Assembly: GCA_964522665.1 (NCBI GenBank)
Contig: CAZFVY010000114.1
Location: 1 to 22,371, forward strand
Direction: 5' to 3'
DNA from: CAZFVY01 sp964522665
GTDB taxonomy: Bacteria > Verrucomicrobiota > Verrucomicrobiia > Limisphaerales > CAZFVY01
DNA length: 22,371 bases
Below are positions 17,299 through 22,371 of the stretch, piece by piece. Below the pieces are notes generated by a model. The model worked only from the letters and a program-made list of their open reading frames with translations, was not told the origin of the DNA and ran no database searches. A program made the translations under genes and the position numbers. The stretch's first letter is position 1; each line of letters begins with the position of its first letter.

Positions 17299-17318
17299 AT
17301 CGCCGGTCCATCGGCGAT
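17299..17318. promoter_or_regulatory. Inverted repeat in the divergent region before the sigma-factor gene
   Basis: The arms ATCGCCG (17299-17305) and CGGCGAT (17312-17318) are perfect inverted repeats with a six-base centre. They lie between the divergent small-protein and sigma-factor genes, where regulators of either could bind. No protein is assigned. Confidence 0.35.
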
Positions 17319-17462
17319 ATGCTTCCTCCTTGCGCCTCGCCACCGACCCAATCCGGCGCCACGAATGACCAGTTATTTGTGAGACACTACACTGGCCAGA
17401 ACCCAAATCCGACGCAACGCAGGTATCGACATTTCTTTGTCACAGTACTAGCCTCGCGCCCC

Positions 17463-18074
17463 ATGTCTGCGGACCCGGATGAAGATGCCGCCCTGATGCT
17501 GCGCGTCAAGCGAGGCGACCGGCAGGCGTTCGAGAGTCTGGTGGAGAAGTACAAGCAACCGGTGGTCAACTTGATCTACCGGATGCTCCGGGATGAAGCG
17601 GAAGCCGAGGACCTGGCGCAAAACGCCTTCGTCCAAGTCTATAAATCGGCGCACCGCTACCAGGTTTCGGCCCGTTTTTCGACCTGGCTTTACACGATTG
17701 CCCGCAATCTCTGTTTGAACGAGATTCGGCGCCGTTCGCGGCATCCGGCGGATTCGCTGGATGTCGCCCATCCCGAGCACGACGACCAGCCGCTCCGGCA
17801 GTATGAGGACGCCAAGAGCGTGTCGCCGCCCGACACGCTCCTGCAGGGCGAATTGGAGGAAAAAATCGAACAGGCCCTGGCCGCCTTGCCCGAAAACCAA
17901 CGCCTGGCCGTCCTGCTCTGCCGCCAGGATGAACTCTCCTACGAACAGATCTCGGCCGTCCTGGGCTGTTCGGTTTCCGCGACGAAATCATTGATCCATC
18001 GCGGCCGGGAAACGCTGAAGGCCAAGCTCAAGCCCTACCTCAAGTCCGGGACTTGGGGCGAGCCACCGAAATAA
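17463..18074 (+). CDS. ECF-type RNA polymerase sigma factor (RpoE-like)
   Basis: This 203-residue protein is a group 4 sigma factor with only regions 2 and 4. Region 2 (about residues 18-92) includes AFESLVEKYKQPVVNLIYRM, DEAEAEDLAQNAFVQVY and the DNA-melting segment FSTWLYTIARNLCLNEIRR. A linker of about 45 residues follows. Region 4 (about 137-190) has LPENQRLAVLLCRQDELSY, then EQISAVLGCSVSATKSLIHR, the helix-turn-helix for the -35 box. The ATG at 17463 was chosen; a longer open frame upstream is the antisense of other genes. It is followed 48 bases later by a membrane protein that looks like its anti-sigma partner. ECF factors usually autoregulate, but I could not find a clear typical ECF promoter upstream. 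The class is secure; the regulon is unknown. Confidence 0.93.
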   Translation: MSADPDEDAALMLRVKRGDRQAFESLVEKYKQPVVNLIYRMLRDEAEAEDLAQNAFVQVYKSAHRYQVSARFSTWLYTIARNLCLNEIRRRSRHPADSLDVAHPEHDDQPLRQYEDAKSVSPPDTLLQGELEEKIEQALAALPENQRLAVLLCRQDELSYEQISAVLGCSVSATKSLIHRGRETLKAKLKPYLKSGTWGEPPK

Positions 18075-18122
18075 GGCGCGCGCAACTTTGGGCCAACGAC
18101 GGTTTTTATTACTCAGACGACG

Positions 18123-18626
18123 ATGAAAAGTCCCGAACAGAAACTTCCGTTCGAAGCCGCCTGGCGCCAGAAACTGACGCCCGCCGACGAAGCCCGGATG
18201 CGCGCGTTCCTGGCGGCCGATCCTTCGGCCCAGCCCGGCTGGAACGAGGAATTGGGCTTGAACGAACTCCTGAAGCGGCTTCACGAGCCGCCCGTGTCGT
18301 CCAATTTCACCGCCCGCGTCATGGCCGTCATCGAACTGGACGGCTCGGCGGGTCGTCGAACCGTCCAACACGGTTGGTGGAACCGCTTGCGGTCGATGGG
18401 TTTAATTCAACGCGCGGCGGTGGGCGCGGTCGTTTTGACCGTGGCGGGTGTTTCTTTCTACCAATTCCAAACTTACTCCCGCGCGGAGTTGGCCCGGAGC
18501 GTCGTCGCCGTTTCCGGCGTCGCCACGCTGCCCAGCCTTGAGGCGTTGGAGAACTTTGACGCGATCAAACGTTTGCGGCAGGTTTCGACGCCGATCGACG
18601 TCGATCTTCTGGTGGCGCTCCAGTAG
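18123..18626 (+). CDS. Probable membrane anti-sigma factor
   Basis: This 167-residue protein has a single transmembrane helix (about residues 95-113, RAAVGAVVLTVAGVSFYQF) between a cytoplasmic N-terminal part and an extracytoplasmic C-terminal part. The position just after an ECF sigma gene, the size and the topology fit an anti-sigma factor. The N-terminal part (residues 1-65) is helical (LTPADEARMRAFLAADP, then ELGLNELLKRLHEPP), which resembles anti-sigma domains, but the zinc-binding His-x3-Cys-x2-Cys motif of the ZAS group is absent. The extracytoplasmic end is short (about 50 residues), so sensing may depend on another protein, perhaps the DUF3106 product of the next gene. The role rests mainly on context. 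Confidence 0.7.
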   Translation: MKSPEQKLPFEAAWRQKLTPADEARMRAFLAADPSAQPGWNEELGLNELLKRLHEPPVSSNFTARVMAVIELDGSAGRRTVQHGWWNRLRSMGLIQRAAVGAVVLTVAGVSFYQFQTYSRAELARSVVAVSGVATLPSLEALENFDAIKRLRQVSTPIDVDLLVALQ

Positions 18627-18657
18627 CCGGTTTTTGGCGGATGCGTCTCTCTTATTT

Positions 18658-18823
18658 AACCTTAAAACGGCAGGTGGAACCCGTCATCTCGCGTAATCAT
18701 TTGGGCATAAACGTTTCGGAAAAAGCTCACCAGACCGCTGCGGGTATGGCTTCGCTTTTTCCAAAACGTTTCTGCTTCAAAGCATTACTCAATCTGACCG
18801 GTTCCTACCGCCGTTTTAAGGTT
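18658..18823. repeat. Large imperfect inverted repeat, two arms of about 70 bases
   Basis: The left arm (18658-18726) and right arm (18754-18823) are inverted copies matching at 56 of about 70 positions with a single one-base gap, around a 27-base centre (18727-18753). Best-kept blocks are the outer AACCTTAAAACGGC and the inner ACGTTTCGGAAAAAGC (right-arm version ACGTTTTGGAAAAAGC). RNA made here could fold into a long hairpin. It sits between the anti-sigma gene and the DUF3106 gene and overlaps the start region of the latter. It could be a miniature transposable (MITE-like or REP-like) element, or a regulatory leader. I see no target-site duplication. Confidence 0.75.
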
Positions 18824-19837
18824 CAATTCCGGTGGTTTCTGTGTTTGATCGCGGGCAGTGTTTGCTTGACGGTTCACGCGGCCGACCTGGCTTCTCCGAC
18901 CGCCCCGAACCCGCCGGTGGACGCGGTTCGCCCGCCCACGCCGCCACGCGTGCCCTCGCCGGTGGAGTCGTTCCGCCAATTGCTTTCCGCCAACCCGGTT
19001 GAACGCGCGGCGTTGCTCGCGGGCAAACCGGAGCGGCAGCGCCAGCTCCTGACCGCTAAATTACAGGAATACGCCGCGCTAAGCCCCGAGGAACGCGAAC
19101 TCCGGCTCCGGCAACTCGATCTTCGCTGGTACCTGCTCCCGCTGATGCGGATACCGGCCACCAACCGGGTCAGCCACTTGTCCAAAGTGCCCGAATCCAA
19201 TCGGAAACTGGTCGAGGAACGCCTGGAGCAATGGGATCGGCTCCCCCAAGAAATCCAGAAGGAGATCCTGGAGAATGAGATGACGATTGACTACTTCGTC
19301 CGGATGGAAGCCAGCACGCCGGCCCAACGGCAGGTCATCCTGACGAGCCTATCCCCGGAGCGACACCAGGAACTCGAACGGGAACTTGAGACGTGGCGCG
19401 CCCTGCCTTCCGAGCGCCGTCAGCGGATGTACGAGCATTTCAACCATTTCTTCGAGTTAACGTCCCGTGAGCGTGAAAAGATTCTGAGCGCCATTTCGGA
19501 CGCCGAGCGGCAACAGATGGAAGCGACGCTCCAAACGTTCCAGAAGCTGCCGGTCGCGCAGCGCCGCCTCTGCATTGAGTCCTTCAGCAAGTTCGCCGAG
19601 ATGACGCCCGAGGATCGGAACCAATTCCTCAAAGACGCCGAGCGTTGGCAAGCGATGTCCGCGAATGAGCGCCACGCCTGGCGGGATTTGGTCCTCAATC
19701 TGCCGCCGTTACCCCCCGGTCTCGGCGAACCCGAGCCGCCCCCGCTCCCCCGGCCGAACTCGCTGCCGCCCTCGCCGGTTTCGCCGATTTCGCCGGCCTC
19801 TGTGACCTCGAATTCACCCGCGTTCCCCGGCAAATAA
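18746..19837 (+). CDS. Exported DUF3106-type protein
   Basis: The protein is about 363 residues from the ATG at 18746. A hydrophobic export signal (FRWFLCLIAGSVCLTVHAA) begins roughly 27 residues in. The mature part is almost all charged helices with a recurring L/T-P/S-x-E-R-x-x-hydrophobic pattern: LSPEERELRLRQLDLRWYLL, LPQEIQKEILENE, LTSREREKILSAISDAERQQ and MTPEDRNQFLKDAERWQAMS, the pattern of DUF3106. It ends in a Pro-rich tail of about 45 residues. Such helical periplasmic proteins recall Spy/CpxP-like stress proteins by look only. It follows the sigma/anti-sigma pair and may share its transcript or be its target. The start is uncertain: an ATG at 18641 gives a longer product, but the inverted repeat spans 18658-18823 and the N-region lies inside it. 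Function is unknown. Confidence 0.78.
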   Translation: MASLFPKRFCFKALLNLTGSYRRFKVQFRWFLCLIAGSVCLTVHAADLASPTAPNPPVDAVRPPTPPRVPSPVESFRQLLSANPVERAALLAGKPERQRQLLTAKLQEYAALSPEERELRLRQLDLRWYLLPLMRIPATNRVSHLSKVPESNRKLVEERLEQWDRLPQEIQKEILENEMTIDYFVRMEASTPAQRQVILTSLSPERHQELERELETWRALPSERRQRMYEHFNHFFELTSREREKILSAISDAERQQMEATLQTFQKLPVAQRRLCIESFSKFAEMTPEDRNQFLKDAERWQAMSANERHAWRDLVLNLPPLPPGLGEPEPPPLPRPNSLPPSPVSPISPASVTSNSPAFPGK

Positions 19838-19849
19838 GCCGGCCAGAGC

Positions 19850-20638
19850 ATGAAAAGCATCGCGTTCAACCTGGGCGGTCTGACGATCTATTGGTATGGC
19901 ATCCTCGTGGCGCTCGGTTTCCTGGCCGGGATTTGGACCGCCAGCCGGCGGGGCTTGCGTGACGGCATCGCCGCCGAAACCGTCGTGGACATCGGTCCCT
20001 GGATCATCGTTGGCGCCTTGATCGGCGCGCGGCTTCTGTATGTGATTTCCTACTGGCGCGAGCAGTTTGCCTCCAAACCAATCTGGGAAATTCTGGCGGT
20101 GCGACACGGCGGTTTGGTTTTCTACGGCGGGCTGATCGGCGCGTCGATCGCGGTCCTCTTTTTCGCGCGCGTCCGCAATCTGCCGCTGTGGCGGCTGGCC
20201 GACCTGCTGGCGCCGAGCATCTCGCTCGGCCAGGCGTTCGGACGGTTGGGTTGCCTCATGAACGGTTGTTGCTACGGGCGGGCGACGAATCTGCCCTGGG
20301 CGATTCATTACCCCGCGACGCACGAAACTTTCGGGAGCGGCGTGCATCCTACCCAGGTCTATGAATCGATTCTGGATTTGGGCCTTTACGCGTTGCTGGC
20401 GCAACTTTTCCGTCGCCGACACTTTGAAGGACAGGTGTTCGCCACCTACCTGGTCGGCTACGCCTTGCTGCGGGCCTTCGTCGAATGTTTCCGCGGCGAT
20501 TACCTCGTTTACTACCTGGGCGGCTGGGCGACCCCCGCGCAATTGGTCAGCGCGGGCATTCTGGCCGCCGGCCTGTATTTGTTCTGGAAATTGCGCCGCC
20601 CGCTGGCGCCGCTGGGCGCCGACGGCCCGGCGAAATGA
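19850..20638 (+). CDS. lgt: Prolipoprotein diacylglyceryl transferase
   Basis: Lgt moves a diacylglyceryl group from phosphatidylglycerol to the cysteine of prolipoproteins, the first step of lipoprotein maturation at the inner membrane. The product is 262 residues with several membrane helices (first around YWYGILVALGFLAGIW), normal for the family. The signature is GRLGCLMNGCCYG (residues 131-143), with the conserved arginine at 132. This Cys-rich version differs from the proteobacterial GRLGNFINGELYG-like sequence but is common in other phyla. The conserved segment HGGLVFYGGLIG (86-97) has Tyr where E. coli has the histidine of FHGG. A conserved H-P-T-Q-V-YES segment follows near residue 165. 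It lies 12 bases after the DUF3106 stop on the same strand. Confidence 0.94.
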   Translation: MKSIAFNLGGLTIYWYGILVALGFLAGIWTASRRGLRDGIAAETVVDIGPWIIVGALIGARLLYVISYWREQFASKPIWEILAVRHGGLVFYGGLIGASIAVLFFARVRNLPLWRLADLLAPSISLGQAFGRLGCLMNGCCYGRATNLPWAIHYPATHETFGSGVHPTQVYESILDLGLYALLAQLFRRRHFEGQVFATYLVGYALLRAFVECFRGDYLVYYLGGWATPAQLVSAGILAAGLYLFWKLRRPLAPLGADGPAK

Positions 20639-20944
20639 ACATTGCTTTCGCCATCCCCGTTCAGTAGGTTTGAACAGTAACTTAGGCGCTAGTCCCAATC
20701 GCGCAGCGAGGTTGGGATCATCGGCGGCAACGACGCGCGCGGTACCTCCACCGCGGCGCCCGTGGGGAATAAATGCGGCAGGATTGCCGTCTTCCGGGAT
20801 CGCGACTTCTAACGGTTTGCCGGCTGGGTCGGTCGAGTGGCGAGAGACAACCGCCCCGCGTCTCGGTCCATCGGAGCGCGCGCCCGAACCAGGTTCGCCC
20901 CGGTCGTCGCCGCCTAAGCTGTCCCATCGGCGCCACTAAATAGC
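20639..20944. other. Intergenic region between lgt and the pseudouridine synthase gene
   Basis: I found no convincing coding gene in these 306 bases; the short open frames on both strands have low-complexity Arg/Pro-rich products. One weak stem-loop is present near 20692-20718. The region could also hold the rluD promoter, but no clear -35/-10 pair was found. Confidence 0.5.
20692..20718 (+). terminator. Possible stem-loop downstream of lgt
   Basis: CCCAATC (20694-20700) can pair with GGTTGGG (20710-20716), with one G-U pair and one or two further outer pairs. The loop is nine bases. No T-tract follows. It lies about 55 bases after lgt. Confidence 0.3.
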
Positions 20945-21910
20945 ATGGAAATTAGCGGTCGAAACGAGACCTTGCGCGTCGAATTGTCGCTCCCCCACGA
21001 GCGGCTCGATACCTATTTGCGCGCGCAATTCCCCGCTGTCTCGCGCGGGACCATTCAACGCCTGATCGAAAACGGCGACATTCGCATCGACGGGCAGACG
21101 GTCAAGCCGACCCATCATCCGCGCGCGGGTGAGACGATTGAGATTCACTGGCCGGACGCGAAACCGACCGAGTTGAAGGCGGAGGAAATCCCGCTCGACA
21201 TCCTATTTGAAGACCGCGACCTCCTGATCCTGAACAAACCGGCGGGCCTGGTCGTTCACCCCTCGGCCGGCCACGAGGACCACACCTTGGTCAACGCGTT
21301 GCTGCACCATTGCGCCGGCGAACTCAGCGGCATCGGCGGCGTCGCGCGCCCCGGCATCGTCCATCGCCTCGACAAAGACACCAGCGGCTGCCTCGTCGTC
21401 GCGAAAAACGACCTGACCCATCAGCGCCTGGCCGAGCAATTCGCCGGGCGCACCGTCGAAAAGGTTTATCACGCGGTCCTCTGCGGCGCCGTGACGCCGG
21501 CCCAGGGCGAGATTCGCGCCGCCATCGCGCGGCACCCGTCGCACCGCAAACGGATGGCGGTCGCGACCAGCCAGGGACGCTCCGCCTGGACCAGCTACCA
21601 GGCGCTCGAACGCCTGCACGGCGCCACGTTGGTCGAGGCCTTGATCCATTCCGGCCGCACCCATCAAATCCGCGTCCATTTCCAACACCTCGGCTTCCCC
21701 GTCGTCGGCGACGAGACCTATGGCGCACGCCCGAACAAGCGGCTGACCGAACTTACCGGTTGCCACGCCCCGCGCCAAATGTTGCACGCCTTCCGCCTCG
21801 CCTTCGAGCACCCCCGCGACGGCCGCCAAATGAGCCTGCAAGCCCCCTGGCCCGCCGACTTCCGCATCCTCGTGGAACAACTCCGCGAGCGGCCAAATCC
21901 GGGGACCTGA
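20945..21910 (+). CDS. rluD: RluD-type 23S rRNA pseudouridine synthase
   Basis: This 321-residue enzyme isomerises uridines to pseudouridine in RNA. An S4 RNA-binding domain (about residues 13-75: LPHERLDTYLRAQFPAVSRG, then IRIDGQTVKPTHHPRAGE) precedes the RluA/RluD catalytic domain. The motif GIVHRLDKDTSG carries the catalytic aspartate, D143. DLLILNKPAGLVVHPSAGH and SGRTHQIRVHFQHLGFPVVG are further family signatures. An N-terminal S4 domain is typical of RluD, which modifies helix 69 of 23S rRNA; RluC also has one, so the symbol is the more likely of the two. The length matches (about 320-326). The ATG has no visible Shine-Dalgarno sequence. No gene is co-transcribed visibly downstream. Confidence 0.88.
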   Translation: MEISGRNETLRVELSLPHERLDTYLRAQFPAVSRGTIQRLIENGDIRIDGQTVKPTHHPRAGETIEIHWPDAKPTELKAEEIPLDILFEDRDLLILNKPAGLVVHPSAGHEDHTLVNALLHHCAGELSGIGGVARPGIVHRLDKDTSGCLVVAKNDLTHQRLAEQFAGRTVEKVYHAVLCGAVTPAQGEIRAAIARHPSHRKRMAVATSQGRSAWTSYQALERLHGATLVEALIHSGRTHQIRVHFQHLGFPVVGDETYGARPNKRLTELTGCHAPRQMLHAFRLAFEHPRDGRQMSLQAPWPADFRILVEQLRERPNPGT

Positions 21911-22028
21911 GCGTCCGGTTCCGAGCTTGTCTCTTGCCCAAGAGGCACCGTCCCCAAGTCCACCGCCGGCGGAGCGGGGAAATCGCGCCGCACACCCGCA
22001 CCCTCGCGGAAACTATCACGCTTGGAAT

Positions 22029-22060
22029 TTGACATTTTTGGAACAATCAAGTGATATACC
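22029..22060 (+). promoter_or_regulatory. Promoter-like sequence next to the transposase remnant
   Basis: A perfect TTGACA (22029-22034) is followed by an A+T-rich stretch with candidate -10 boxes GATATA (22053, spacer 18) or TATACC (22055, spacer 20). Neither spacing and box is ideal. A start codon (22065) follows just five bases after the -10 region, so any message would be nearly leaderless or the box belongs to an element end. Confidence 0.35.
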
Positions 22061-22064
22061 TGAC

Positions 22065-22229
22065 ATGCGCGAGCCCGCAGGTGCCAAGGCCCGGTTGCGG
22101 CGTGAAACGACGATGACCATGAAACGGAAAGCGCAACGCGTGTTGAGGGCGGATAGAGCAAGGTGCTAAACCTGTCCGGTGCCGAGCGTGCGAAATCGAA
22201 AGAAGAGTGTCAACAGTGAGGACCGACAC
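22065..22229 (+). pseudogene. Probable 3'-end remnant of a REP-associated (IS200-like, Y1) transposase
   Basis: From the ATG at 22065 the frame reads 34 codons to a TAA at 22167-22169. Within it, AKARLRRETTMTMK resembles the C-terminal tail of verrucomicrobial IS200-like/RAYT transposases as I recall it (pattern A-R-L-R-x-E-T-T-M-T-x-K-W-I-A-x-R-L), with the W-I pair lost. In the same frame after the stop, RKKSVNSEDRH fits my memory of the same proteins' ends. No catalytic HUH domain is present, so only the tail remains, possibly joined to the element's own 5' end by an internal deletion. The family match is from memory and cannot be confirmed here. Confidence 0.4.
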
Positions 22230-22230
22230 T
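22206..22230. repeat. Short hairpin (AGTGTC/GACACT) at the end of the transposase remnant
   Basis: The arms AGTGTC (22206-22211) and GACACT (22225-22230) are perfect inverted repeats around 13 bases. Y1 transposases of the IS200/IS605 and RAYT groups recognise small hairpins at element ends, so this may be a REP-like end of the adjacent remnant. Confidence 0.4.
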
Positions 22231-22253
22231 TGCACGAACACGCTACATTATTT

Positions 22254-22371
22254 ATGCACTCGAATAAACAGTACAAGTGGGATGTATTCGTCAGCCACAA
22301 CTGGATGCAAAAACCCTGGATTCGGCTGTTCGTAAAACAGTGGCGAGAGCATGGCTTGAAAGTGGGTTCTT
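22254..22371 (+). CDS. TIR-domain protein, N-terminal fragment (cut by window end)
   Basis: Only the first 39 codons are visible. The reading MHSNKQYKWDVFVSHNW, then MQKPWIRLFVKQWREHGLKV, matches the start of a TIR fold: the first strand (WDVFVSH), the loop, and helix A ending before the second strand (LKV). This is the TIR_2-type pattern of bacterial TIR proteins, many of which cleave NAD+ or make signalling nucleotides in anti-phage systems (Thoeris and others). The catalytic glutamate lies beyond the window. The ATG at 22254 lacks a clear ribosome binding site. A TTG at 22230, with GAGGA seven bases upstream, is a real alternative and would add eight residues. GC of the visible part is about 47%, well below the neighbours. 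The domain call is fairly firm; the system is unknown. Confidence 0.72.
   Translation, partial: MHSNKQYKWDVFVSHNWMQKPWIRLFVKQWREHGLKVGS

Larger units (their letters stand above)
21911..22253. other. Spacer between rluD and the TIR-domain gene, with mobile-element debris
   Basis: No intact gene is seen. The first part (21911-22020) is GC-rich like the rest of the window. From about 22021 the sequence becomes more A+T-rich and holds a promoter-like box, a degraded transposase-like reading and a hairpin, listed separately. I read this as the junction between core genes and an accessory region. Confidence 0.55.

Noticed and set aside
16257..17462. A longer upstream extension of the sigma-factor frame
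   Set aside because: The extension is antisense to the propeller and small-protein genes and is Arg/Gly/His-rich; the sigma family starts at the ATG at 17463.

Overview
The window looks like a chromosomal segment of a high-GC Verrucomicrobiota bacterium, most likely from the Pedosphaera/Limisphaera side of the phylum. This is an inference from gene families: large exported Ig/lectin-type proteins with a C-terminal module ending in an F-Y/F-R/Q-V motif, a Y_Y_Y-type histidine kinase, PQQ-like beta-propeller proteins, and an ECF sigma/anti-sigma pair followed by a DUF3106 protein. Most starts lack a clear Shine-Dalgarno sequence. No rRNA, tRNA or CRISPR array was recognised.

Layout. 1-436 has no convincing gene but carries a sigma70-like promoter for pyrH. 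437-1830 is pyrH-frr (UMP kinase, ribosome recycling factor). A convergent NAD-dependent epimerase/dehydratase overlaps the end of frr, and a small TPR protein follows (2713-3210). 3320-10074 is a minus-strand block: sensor kinase and LuxR-type response regulator, then a stem-loop and an operator-like palindrome, then a 939-residue exported multidomain protein and a secreted seven-bladed lactonase-type propeller. 10283-13063 is glnD, the nitrogen-signalling uridylyltransferase. 13269-14894 is an exported PQQ-like propeller. Convergent to it is a minus-strand group: a small acidic-tailed protein, a membrane-anchored PQQ-like propeller and a ribbon-helix-helix protein. 17463-19837 is an ECF sigma factor, its probable membrane anti-sigma partner and a periplasmic DUF3106 protein, with a large imperfect inverted repeat in the leader of the last gene. 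lgt (prolipoprotein diacylglyceryl transferase) and an rluD-type pseudouridine synthase follow.

The right edge changes character. After rluD comes what looks like a decayed remnant of an IS200-like/REP-associated (Y1) transposase with a hairpin at its end. Then, at about 47% GC by hand count, there is the first part of a gene whose protein begins like a TIR domain. It is cut by the window end. This may be the edge of an accessory, possibly anti-phage, island.

Working together: the kinase/regulator pair probably controls the adjacent exported proteins. The sigma/anti-sigma/DUF3106 trio looks like an envelope-responsive regulon. pyrH, frr, glnD, lgt and rluD are housekeeping genes. The most unusual signals are the TIR gene beside a transposase remnant, the 69/70-nt inverted repeat at 18658-18823, and the 18-bp palindrome upstream of the exported-protein operon.
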